From the NCBI GenBank assembly GCA_031273045.1, contig JAISSQ010000081.1, forward strand, positions 1 through 35,946: a stretch of 35,946 nucleotides of DNA. The letters run 5' to 3'. The DNA is from Puniceicoccales bacterium. GTDB taxonomy: Bacteria > Verrucomicrobiota > Verrucomicrobiia > Opitutales > UBA953. Under the pieces are notes generated by a model. That model saw only the letters and a program-made list of their open reading frames with translations, had not been told where the DNA came from and ran no database searches. The position numbers and the translations under genes were made by a program. Below are positions 1-7,765 of this stretch, one piece after another. Position 1 is the stretch's first letter; each line of letters begins with the position of its first letter.

Positions 1-1110
1 TTCCACAAGAAAATAAGCGGCAATCGCAAATAGAATGCTAATCACACCGCCGGCGGCGCGGGCGAGTGCTCCATCAAAATTGTTTAAGAAGTAATACTCA
101 CAGACCAAACCTCCGAAAACAATCGGCGGCCAATGCCAAAGATAAAGCGAATAAGAGACGCGCCCTATCGCAGTGAACAGCGCAAGCGAAAGCAAACGAT
201 TAAAGAAAGTTCCCCGTGCCAAGACGGCATAAATCAGACATACGCTACCTAAAACAGAAAGCAACGCAATCTCCCTTGGGAATGTCTTGCTTGGGACCTT
301 ATAGATAAACGAGATTGCAATTAAAATGATTCCGAGAAAACCGGAAAGCAAACCAATCAAGCGCAACCCATTGCATGGCAGACACTTATGCCCCCCCCCA
401 ACATTGCGTTCAAAAAGATTGCACCCGCAAGCAAGCACCGCACCGGCAAGCAATTCCCAAAAACGATACTGCGGAAGATAAAATGCGGTAATTTTATCCA
501 CGCGAGTCATCTGAAAACAGAGCGCGAAACTCACAATCGCACCAGCAATTAAAACGAGAGGAACCCATCGGCGGAGGAATTTCCAGAGCAGAAAGAACAC
601 CAAAGGGAAGAGGATATAAAATTGTTCTTCCACGCCAAGCGACCAGTAATGCGTCAACGGGACATTCTCGGCGCCGCTCCCCCAGTAATCGCCAAGGTAT
701 CGGTATGCAAAAAGATTAGACAGGTTAAACAAACTCCACAAACCGTGGCGTGCCGCTTGGTTTGCGATACTTGACGGCAGAAACACAACCACAAAAAGAA
801 CAGTGGCGGCAACCGTGAGTGCTGCGTTCGGCAGCAACCGCTGCACCCGCCTTAAATAAAACTCGCGGAAGGAGAACACGCCGTCGGCAAGGTTCTTGCG
901 AATAATTGACGTTATCAGAAAACCGGACAAAACAAAGAAAACATCAACCCCCTTGAATCCGCCCGGCAAGACCGCAGGCCAGACGTGAAAGATGTAAACG
1001 CCGATTATCGCGAGAGCGCGGATGCCATCGAGCGCCGGAAGTTGGCGGCGCGCGCCGCTGTCGGCAGTCACAACAGAAACGTGATGGGACGAAGAAGGTT
1101 CGTGCGGCAT
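1..1110 (-). CDS. Acyltransferase 3 family membrane protein (OafA-like), C-terminus cut by window edge
   Basis: Seen: the reading frame opens with ATG at 1110 and stays open to position 1, giving 370 residues without a stop, so the gene continues outside the window. The N-terminal part shows the family blocks LPALDGIRALAIIGV with a following histidine (the family R-x10-H region), GVDVFFVLSGFLIT, FYLRRVQRLLP and WSLGVEEQFYILFP, followed by repeated hydrophobic membrane segments. Known: this family of multi-spanning inner-membrane enzymes moves acetyl or other acyl groups to sugars of O-antigen, exopolysaccharide or other surface glycans. The start lies 3 bases after the stop of the AlkD-like gene, so the two are probably co-transcribed. 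Odd: a run of nine G (391-399 on the plus strand as C) lies inside the coding frame, encoding Gly-Gly-Gly, and could slip. The acceptor is unknown. Any C-terminal SGNH domain would lie outside the window. Confidence 0.9.
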   Translation of the reverse strand, partial: MPHEPSSSHHVSVVTADSGARRQLPALDGIRALAIIGVYIFHVWPAVLPGGFKGVDVFFVLSGFLITSIIRKNLADGVFSFREFYLRRVQRLLPNAALTVAATVLFVVVFLPSSIANQAARHGLWSLFNLSNLFAYRYLGDYWGSGAENVPLTHYWSLGVEEQFYILFPLVFFLLWKFLRRWVPLVLIAGAIVSFALCFQMTRVDKITAFYLPQYRFWELLAGAVLACGCNLFERNVGGGHKCLPCNGLRLIGLLSGFLGIILIAISFIYKVPSKTFPREIALLSVLGSVCLIYAVLARGTFFNRLLSLALFTAIGRVSYSLYLWHWPPIVFGGLVCEYYFLNNFDGALARAAGGVISILFAIAAYFLVE

Positions 1111-1113
1111 GTT

Positions 1114-2031
1114 TTAATTCTGTTCAGGTTCTCTCCGTTTTGACCTCGTCCGTATCTTTTCCCTTTGCAAAAATTTAGCGCGCTCGGCGGGCGCAAAATG
1201 TTCAATAGCGTGACGCAAAGCCGTTCGCGGCATGGCACTCCCATTCTGTGTCAGAAATTCACGCAGAACCGAACGCTCTTTTTTTCCGACCTCGCGCAAC
1301 ATCCAACCCGTCGCCTTATGAATCAAATCGTGCGGATGGGTAAAAAAGATTTTTGCAATTTTGAGCGTGTCATCGAACTGCCCGTGCGTGATGAAACAAC
1401 CCGTTGAAACAATTGCGATACGTTGCTCCCAGAGATTTCCGTTCTTTGCGAGTTTGACCAACATGGAGCGGTCACGCTTGTCGAGCAACCTCCGCCCGAC
1501 AATTTCCTTGCACGAGACATCCACCAAGTCCCAATTGTTGATGCGTCCGAGGCGGGCGCATTCCAAATAGAAGTTGAAAATTTCCTCCTGCTTTGCTGCG
1601 TCAACTTTTCCCGCAAACGGCTTCGCCCTCTCCGCCGCGCCAACCGCCGGCACCGTGGCGGGAGTTCCCGATATCCCCGCAACCTTTCCCGCAACGAGCA
1701 GCAAGACCCCAACCGCGCGCGCCTCGTGGAAACGCGACATCAAGAGTTCCCTGATTTCCGAAAACGGCAACGGTGCCGTCTTTCGGACGCACCGCCGCAG
1801 TTCGGGAACTCCAATGCCAAGAAAGACATCGCCCGCCCCGTATTCACCGGCACCGGTCTTAAAAAAACGTTGCAGCACAACCGCCCGTGCGGACGACGCC
1901 GCGCCTTGCAACCACCGCAAAATGTCCGTCGCCGAAAGAAAATCAAAACGCTCCCGCCATTGACCGTTCGGCGGCGATTCACCACCAAGGTCGTCCGAGT
2001 AAGAGAGAAGTGACTTTCGTGTCTTGCTCAT
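1114..2031 (-). CDS. AlkD-type DNA alkylation repair protein (DNA glycosylase)
   Basis: 305 residues. Known: AlkD-family proteins are HEAT-like all-helical glycosylases that excise cationic alkylated bases such as N3- and N7-alkylpurines without base flipping. Seen: the family start region LQRFFKTGAGEYGAGDVFLG near residue 55 and the block NNWDLVDVS near 165, which carries the Trp and Asp expected in the lesion-facing cleft. Later come LWEQRIAIVST and the helix pair KATGWMLREVGKK, ending in a basic tail (KIRTRSKRREPEQN). ATG at 2031 is the only sensible start, but about 32 residues precede the conserved domain. An Ala/Gly/Thr-rich insertion (about residues 115-140) separates two conserved helices and is an example of the low-complexity inserts seen across this window. 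It is followed almost directly by the acyltransferase. Family call is sure; activity on a given lesion is inference. Confidence 0.9.
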   Translation of the reverse strand: MSKTRKSLLSYSDDLGGESPPNGQWRERFDFLSATDILRWLQGAASSARAVVLQRFFKTGAGEYGAGDVFLGIGVPELRRCVRKTAPLPFSEIRELLMSRFHEARAVGVLLLVAGKVAGISGTPATVPAVGAAERAKPFAGKVDAAKQEEIFNFYLECARLGRINNWDLVDVSCKEIVGRRLLDKRDRSMLVKLAKNGNLWEQRIAIVSTGCFITHGQFDDTLKIAKIFFTHPHDLIHKATGWMLREVGKKERSVLREFLTQNGSAMPRTALRHAIEHFAPAERAKFLQREKIRTRSKRREPEQN

Positions 2032-2107
2032 ACGGGCAGACGCTCGCGAAAAGTGCCGCCGGAACGAACAAGCGTCAAGCGCAAAACCGCCAACAAGGTA
2101 TCCCCCC

Positions 2108-2176
2108 CGCTACCAACCGCCACCAACCGCTGCCAACTACCGGCAACTACCGGCAACCACTGGCAACCGCGACAAC
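2108..2176. repeat. 10-bp tandem repeat array, about 7 units
   Basis: Seen: consecutive 10-mers CGCTACCAAC, CGCCACCAAC, CGCTGCCAAC, TACCGGCAAC (twice), CACTGGCAAC and a 9-base end unit. All end in CAAC. The array overlaps the 3' end of the metallophosphoesterase gene, whose stop codon (2147) lies inside it, and it fills most of the gap to the AlkD start. It is preceded by a run of seven C. Confidence 0.85.
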
Positions 2177-3148
2177 CGCCGCTGCCTTTTCTTTCCAACG
2201 AGCGCGCCCACCGCCAGTGCTCCGGCTCAACTCGCACGAGACCGCATTGCGGAAACCGGTGACGCGAACTCGCCCGTCCGCAAAGATTTCGCCAATCGAG
2301 AAACTGTTGTTTTGGGGATACGCCCCTTCAATCATCCCGCGTTGAGTGTAGTAGTGGATGCCGTTTGTCTTTGTCAGCGCGCCGCGATGGTCGTGCCCCT
2401 GAAAAACGACGAGCACGTTCCCGTTTCTCTCCAAGACCGCGCGCACCTCGGCGGCGTTGCGCACCACCAGCGCGCGGTCGAACGCCGTCCGCGCGTGAAA
2501 CTTGTCCAACCGCTGGTGTGCGAGGACAACCACCGGTGCCGCGCAGTCGAGTTCCGCTCGCAGCCACCGCAATTCGTGAGCGGGAACAAATGCCTCGCGC
2601 CAGTCAAAATTCCCGTTCGCATACGGGACACCGTCGGGACGAAAATTCGCGTCAAGCACGACGAACTTCACCCCGCCGACGGCGAACGCGTAGAACGTCT
2701 TCCCGTCGCCGGTGCCCGCGCCATTGCACGTGCGCGCCAGAAAATCGTCCTTGGAGATGCAATCTTGGTCGTGGTTTCCCAAGACGTGGAAAACCGGTCC
2801 GTGAAACGTTCGCAGAATGGATTCGATTTCTTCGAGATACGCCAGCGCGCGCCGCCGGTCGGGCTTCGGGTCCATGTCCTTGAAGTCGCCGAGTTCGACC
2901 ACGAAGTCGAGTTTCCGTGCGTTGAAAACGCGGATTGCCTCGCGCAATTTTTCCGCAGAGTCCGCATAGAACCGACTGCCGGTGCGACCGGTGGCGGGAC
3001 GCGCGAAATGCGGGTCGGCAACAAGACCAAAACGCACGCGCGGCTTGCTCCCAGTATCACCGCCGCCTCCCATAACTGTGGCAACGCCACCGGCGGAAAC
3101 TCCGACGGTGGCGGCTGTGGCGTTCGCGATGAAGCGGCGGCGGTTCAT
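2147..3148 (-). CDS. Tat-exported calcineurin-like metallophosphoesterase
   Basis: 333 residues from ATG 3148. This start is chosen because it places a twin-arginine signal (MNRRRFIANATAATVG) at the very N-terminus; an upstream in-frame extension to 3202 would bury it. Seen metal-ligand motifs in family order: VADPHF (D-x-H), ELGDFKD (GD), LGNHDQD (GNHD), VLAHQRLD and FQGHDHRG (GHxH), so all five blocks of a dinuclear metallophosphatase are present. Known: such enzymes hydrolyse phosphomonoesters or diesters, including nucleotides; the substrate here is unknown. The protein would act in the periplasm after folding in the cytoplasm. Its last residues (VVAVASGCR) are encoded by the decamer repeat array, so the native C-terminus may have been replaced or extended by repeat growth. 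It lies 57 bases after tsf on the same strand. Confidence 0.88.
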   Translation of the reverse strand: MNRRRFIANATAATVGVSAGGVATVMGGGGDTGSKPRVRFGLVADPHFARPATGRTGSRFYADSAEKLREAIRVFNARKLDFVVELGDFKDMDPKPDRRRALAYLEEIESILRTFHGPVFHVLGNHDQDCISKDDFLARTCNGAGTGDGKTFYAFAVGGVKFVVLDANFRPDGVPYANGNFDWREAFVPAHELRWLRAELDCAAPVVVLAHQRLDKFHARTAFDRALVVRNAAEVRAVLERNGNVLVVFQGHDHRGALTKTNGIHYYTQRGMIEGAYPQNNSFSIGEIFADGRVRVTGFRNAVSCELSRSTGGGRARWKEKAAAVVAVASGCR

Positions 3149-3205
3149 TTTTGCGGGCGTCCCGGCGGATGTTTTTGGCGACCGTTTCGGACGCGCCCCC
3201 AAAAA

Positions 3206-4057
3206 CTATTCGCCGATTTTGACGCGGACGAAGTTCTTCACTTCGGCACCGGCGGCCTTCTTCGCGGAGTCGGCGACCGTGCTCTTGTTTTCCAGCACGT
3301 AGGGCTGGTCAACGAGGCAAACCTCGCCGAAAAACTTGTTCAACTTGCCGTTGACGATGTTCGGGAGGGCACCCTCGGGCTTGCCCTCCGCGCGGGCGGC
3401 GGCGGTGGCGATTTCCTTCTCCTTCTCGACCGTCTCGGCGGGAACCTGTCCGCGGTGAAGGAACTGCGGGGCGACGGCGGCGATGTGCATCGCGACGCCT
3501 TTCGCAAGCGCCTTGAACGCCTCCGCCTCGGTGTCCGGCGCGGCGACTTCGACGAGGACGCCGATTTTGCCGCCGTTGTGGAGGTAACTCTGAATCCGCC
3601 CGTCAGCGCCGGCCTTGAGCAGTTTCACGCGGCCGAGAACAAGGTTCTCGCCGGTCTTCGTGACCTGCTCGGTGACGAGGTCGTTGACCTTGCGCGACGG
3701 GTCGTCGTGCAGGACTTGCTCGGCGAGGTTTTCGACGACGCCGGTGGCGGCGACGTGCGCGGCGAGGCGCTTCACAAACGATTGGAAAAGTTCGTTTTTG
3801 CCGACGAAGTCGGACTCGCAGTTGACTTCGACGAGCGCGCCGGTCTTGCCGTCGTCGCTGACGAACACCTGAACGGTGCCTTCGTTCGCGGCGCGCCCCG
3901 CCTTCTTGTCGCGGGTCGCGGCGCCCTTTTTGCGAAGAATTTCAGCGGCGGCGTCGGCGTCGCCGGCGGCCTCCACGAGGGCTTTCTTACAGTCCATGAG
4001 ACCGGCGCCGGTGCGGACGCGCAGGTCGTTCACTTGTTTTGCGGTGATGTCTGCCAT
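3206..4057 (-). CDS. tsf: Translation elongation factor Ts
   Basis: 283 residues, a normal length. EF-Ts recycles EF-Tu by driving GDP release in the cytoplasm. Seen: the N-terminal UBA-like domain with RVRTGAGLMDCKKALVEA and AAEILRKKGA, then the core EF-TuBD region (EGTVQVFVSDDGKTGALVEVNCESDFVGKN split around residues 58-85) and a second core repeat (GKIGVLVEVAAPDTE near residue 175). It ends with FVRVKIGE. It follows rpsB after a 41-base gap, the classic rpsB-tsf operon. No Shine-Dalgarno is visible before the ATG at 4057 (leader ends ACAGACAACT). An imperfect GC-rich hairpin flanked by GTTTTTGG (3171-3178) and CCAAAAAC (3199-3206) overlaps the stop. Its base order does not fit an intrinsic terminator. 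Confidence 0.98.
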   Translation of the reverse strand: MADITAKQVNDLRVRTGAGLMDCKKALVEAAGDADAAAEILRKKGAATRDKKAGRAANEGTVQVFVSDDGKTGALVEVNCESDFVGKNELFQSFVKRLAAHVAATGVVENLAEQVLHDDPSRKVNDLVTEQVTKTGENLVLGRVKLLKAGADGRIQSYLHNGGKIGVLVEVAAPDTEAEAFKALAKGVAMHIAAVAPQFLHRGQVPAETVEKEKEIATAAARAEGKPEGALPNIVNGKLNKFFGEVCLVDQPYVLENKSTVADSAKKAAGAEVKNFVRVKIGE

Positions 4058-4098
4058 AGTTGTCTGTGCGTTGGAAATGAATGTGTTCGCCGCCGCCG

Positions 4099-5028
4099 TT
4101 ATTCGGCGGCGGAGTCGGCGACGTCGGCGTCCTGCGCGGTCTTGCGCGGCGCGCGGGCGCGACCGGTGGCGCCACGGGTGACGACGGCGCGGGCGCGGCG
4201 CGGCTTGGCGGCGCCGCCCTCGGCGGACGGCTCCTCAATCGCGTCCTCATCAAGCCCCTCCGGCGTCTCGATGACGACCTCGGGCTGCGCGTTCTCCTCG
4301 ACGTTCGACACCGGCACGATGGTGCGGCGCTCGACGCGCGCGGCCTCGCGGCGGGCGATGCCGGCCTGAACGGCCTCGACGACCGCCTCGACAATGAGCC
4401 GGACGGACTTCACCGCGTCGTCATTGCCCGGAATCGGGTAGTTGATTTTCGACGGGTCCGAGTTCGTGTCCACGAGCGCGACGACCGGAATTCCCAGCCG
4501 CACCGCCTCGTTGAGCGCGTTCGCCTCCGTCTTCGTGTCCACGATGAACACCGCGCCGGGCAGCCCGCGCACCTCGACCATTCCCTCGAAGTTGCGGTTC
4601 ATCCGCACCATCTGGCGGCGGATGACGGCGGCCTCCTTCTTGAGCATCTTGGCGAGCGTGCCGTCCGCCTCCATGCGCAGGTAGCGCCGGTATTTTTCGA
4701 GCGAGTTCTTGACCGTCGCGAAGTTCGTCAACCCGCCGCCCAGCCAGCGGTTGACCGCGAACGGCATGTTGCAGGCGCGCGCGGCGTCGCGCATGACCTC
4801 CTGCGCCTGCCGCTTCGTGGCGATGAAGAGCACGTCCTTTCCGGCGGCGACGATGTCCTCCAAAAAGCGCGTGGCGGTCTCGAGGCAGTCGCGCGTCTTT
4901 TCGAGGTCGATGATGGAGAAGCCGTTGCGGTGGTCATAGACGAACGGGCGCGACTTCGGGTTCCAGCGGCGGCGCTGGTGTCCGAAATGGACGCCGGCGT
5001 CGAGCAGGTCTTTAACAGTGATGTTCAT
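4099..5028 (-). CDS. rpsB: 30S ribosomal protein S2 with long charged C-terminal tail
   Basis: 309 residues. Seen: the S2 N-terminus ITVKDLLDAGVHFGHQRRRWNPK, then IIDLEKT, DVLFIATKRQAQE, NRWLGGGLTNF and VFIVDTKTEANALNEAVRLG, closing with the VALVDTNSDPSKINYPIPGND block. Known: S2 binds late on the 30S head near S1. The conserved protein is complete by about residue 225. The remaining 80 or so residues are a charged, low-complexity tail rich in Glu at first and then Arg/Ala, longer than the usual family length. This kind of S2 tail is seen in several phyla but its role is not established. First gene of the rpsB-tsf operon. No Shine-Dalgarno is visible before the ATG at 5028. Confidence 0.98.
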   Translation of the reverse strand: MNITVKDLLDAGVHFGHQRRRWNPKSRPFVYDHRNGFSIIDLEKTRDCLETATRFLEDIVAAGKDVLFIATKRQAQEVMRDAARACNMPFAVNRWLGGGLTNFATVKNSLEKYRRYLRMEADGTLAKMLKKEAAVIRRQMVRMNRNFEGMVEVRGLPGAVFIVDTKTEANALNEAVRLGIPVVALVDTNSDPSKINYPIPGNDDAVKSVRLIVEAVVEAVQAGIARREAARVERRTIVPVSNVEENAQPEVVIETPEGLDEDAIEEPSAEGGAAKPRRARAVVTRGATGRARAPRKTAQDADVADSAAE

Positions 5029-5294
5029 TGAGCGTGTGTTTTTCTGGCTTCCCTCCCCCGCCGCGCCGGAAGCGTCGGGAGCATGGGAATCTGTGTGGTC
5101 GCCCTTGCGGGCGGGACTACTGACTTGGATGTTGTGTTTGAGTTTCGTCGCGACCTCCGGCGGCGGTCACGGCGAAAAGAAGGGCGGCATTCAACGCGCC
5201 GCCGCCCCGAACGCAAGCGCGGACTTCGGGGACGGACCGCCGCCGCCGGCGGTGCCGCCGCCGGTGCCGCCGCTCACGCCTCCGTTCACGCCGC
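5029..5294. other. rpsB leader / intergenic region
   Basis: 266 bases between the TsaB-like stop and the rpsB start, both on the minus strand, so this should hold the rpsB-tsf promoter. I see no clear -35/-10 pair. A short perfect hairpin (CGCCC-GCAA-GGGCG on the minus strand, plus-strand 5100-5113) has a GNRA tetraloop and lies about 70 bases before the start codon. It could belong to a ribosomal-protein leader, but this is a guess. The distal half is GCC/CGG micro-repeat sequence. Confidence 0.35.
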
Positions 5295-6008
5295 TCACGC
5301 CGTCGCGCGGTGCCGCTGCGGTGTCCAGCGCACGAACTCACCGCGCGTGTTCGCCGCATCCGGCTCGCCGGTCTCGCGCAGCAACCCCGCCTCTAATGCG
5401 TCCTCCAAGACCGCCGGCTCGCGCTCCAGCACGTCCTGCGGAAAGTCCAGAAACTCCACCGGCGGCACCTCCGCGAACCGCCGCGCGAGCCGGAATCGCG
5501 GTGCCGGCAACGCCGCCACCGCCCCCGCGCCGCCTTCCTCCGAGCGCGCCGGAACGCACCCGCCGCAAACCGCGAGCGTGTTCCACCAACCGCGCCGCGC
5601 CGCCGCGAACACCGAGAAATCGCCGCCACCGGTGCCACCGGCAACGCCGCCGCTCCCGCCGCGCAAGACCAGTAACGCCGCCAACGCGAGCGAGTTCACC
5701 ACGAACACCGGCCGCCCCGCCAACTCCGGCAACGCCAGCCACGCGCGCAACGCCACCGCCGCCGAACGCAAGCCCAACACCGCGCCGGGTCCCTCCGCGA
5801 AGACAAAGCCGTCGCACGCACCCAAGTCCGCCCGACCACCACCTGCGGCTGCGTTCGCAACACCACCGGCGGCACCAGCGGCGAGCGCGAACAACTCGCC
5901 GGCGGCGTCGCCGCCCTCCGTCCCGCGCAGGAACCGCACCCATTCCCCGCCCCGCCAAAGACCGGCGAGCGGCACGCGCCCCGAAGCGTCGAGGAACAGC
6001 AACGTCAT
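5295..6008 (-). CDS. tsaB: TsaB-like protein, tRNA threonylcarbamoyladenosine (t6A) modification
   Basis: 237 residues from ATG 6008. This start is chosen because TLLFLDASG matches the family's opening strand; an in-frame ATG at 6086 would add 26 residues of Arg/Gly-rich sequence without family likeness. Seen: DGFVFAEGPGAVLGLRSAAVALRAW, split here as EGPGAVLGLR (the TsaB GPGSFTGLR block) and PVFVVNSLALAA (the family's VSSLEALA strand). Known: TsaB is an ASKHA-fold scaffold that pairs with TsaD and TsaE to make t6A37 in tRNAs reading ANN codons. Its catalytic partner is not in this window. The first strand lacks the usual LALDTS residues exactly, and an inserted Gly-rich loop (GGSGGVAGGTGGGD) interrupts the middle. 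Divergence is strong, so TsaB is a probable rather than certain call. Confidence 0.7.
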   Translation of the reverse strand: MTLLFLDASGRVPLAGLWRGGEWVRFLRGTEGGDAAGELFALAAGAAGGVANAAAGGGRADLGACDGFVFAEGPGAVLGLRSAAVALRAWLALPELAGRPVFVVNSLALAALLVLRGGSGGVAGGTGGGDFSVFAAARRGWWNTLAVCGGCVPARSEEGGAGAVAALPAPRFRLARRFAEVPPVEFLDFPQDVLEREPAVLEDALEAGLLRETGEPDAANTRGEFVRWTPQRHRATA

Positions 6009-6357
6009 CGCCCGCAACGCGCGCCAGTCGCCGCGCCAACCGCGCCGCCCGCGCCGCCCGCAAACCTCCTTGTCCTCGTCTCCCATGCCCGCAAAAAGCG
6101 GCGGCACCGGCGGCGTTGTCAATTTTTCTATCCGCCCCGCCCCGCCGGTTCTGCCCTCCCGCGCGCCCCCCAAAAATACCCCCCCCCCAAAAAAAAAGTG
6201 CTTGCGCTTTTTCAACGAACCTTCATTGTCGCCGCCGTTCCTGCGGCAACAGGAACACCTCCTACAAAATGGGAGATGGGGTATACAAACGAGATAAGAC
6301 AGAAAAACACATGGGGCGGGGCGCTTGGGTAGGCGCCCCGCCTTTCAATTTCCCGCA
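6009..6357. promoter_or_regulatory. Divergent regulatory region between tsaB-like gene and prfA
   Basis: 349 bases with several structures and no convincing gene. From left: micro-repeat-rich sequence; a homopolymer pair of ten C then nine A (6179-6197); a perfect inverted repeat GTTCCTG/CAGGAAC (6237-6243 and 6250-6256) that could be an operator; an AT-rich TATACA near 6282 that could serve as a -10 for prfA but lacks a good -35; and a strong hairpin (6315-6342) just upstream of prfA. Promoters for both genes must lie here, but their exact positions are not decidable by eye. Confidence 0.45.
6315..6342 (+). promoter_or_regulatory. Perfect 10-bp GC hairpin in the prfA leader
   Basis: Seen: GGCGGGGCGC (6315-6324), loop TTGGGTAG, GCGCCCCGCC (6333-6342), then TTTCAATTT and the prfA ATG 15 bases after the stem. 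In the plus direction the short T-rich run makes it attenuator-like; it is too close to the ATG to be a simple upstream terminator. It may affect prfA initiation or termination of upstream transcription. Function is inferred only. Confidence 0.5.
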
Positions 6358-7479
<1,122 letters not shown>

Positions 7480-7495
7480 CATGGAGCGCCGACAC

Positions 7496-7620
7496 ATGGA
7501 GCGTCGACTTTCAAGTCGGCTCGCCCCCTCCATGCGGCGCAACCGCCACTTCAAAGGAGAGAAAAGCAAGGCGGCTATCGCCGCACCTCCCCCAAGCCGA
7601 CTTGAAAGTCGGCGCTCCAT
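7496..7620. repeat. 125-bp palindromic interspersed element, copy A
   Basis: Seen: the ends are near-perfect inverted repeats (ATGGAGCGTCGACTTTCAAG at left; its mirror ending GTCGGCGCTCCAT at right), each itself a self-complementary hairpin (GCCGACTT-TC-AAGTCGGC type). Inside lies a second inverted pair (GCGGCGCAACCGCC and GGCGGCTATCGCCGC) around an A-rich centre. Extra fragments of the same end sequence (GGAGCGCCG) sit just outside, at about 7482-7490 and 7626-7634. No ORF of note. A second copy of exactly the same length lies at 33915-34039. Both sit just 3' of a gene stop. This looks like a non-autonomous REP/MITE-like element that may also act as a transcript 3'-end structure. Confidence 0.8.
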
Positions 7621-7765
7621 GTGTGCGGCGCTCCATGTGTGTAGCCGCCCGCCGGCACCGTGCGTCTCGCGCCTTGACCCTCTTCCGGCGGCGCGTTTTT
7701 TGCGCGGCGTGGTCGCCCGCCACGCGCTCGCATTGCCAACCAAAAACCCTCGAACCTCGCCCGCT

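Noticed and set aside
3171-3206. GTTTTTGG/CCAAAAAC inverted repeat after tsf, first taken as a terminator
   Set aside because: The T-run is on the 5' side and the A-run on the 3' side of the stem in both directions, the reverse of an intrinsic terminator.
2024-4369. A very long plus-strand open frame opposite the metallophosphoesterase and tsf
   Set aside because: It is antisense to two clear genes; such frames arise from high-GC codon use. Its protein is Arg/Ala/Val-rich without family motifs.
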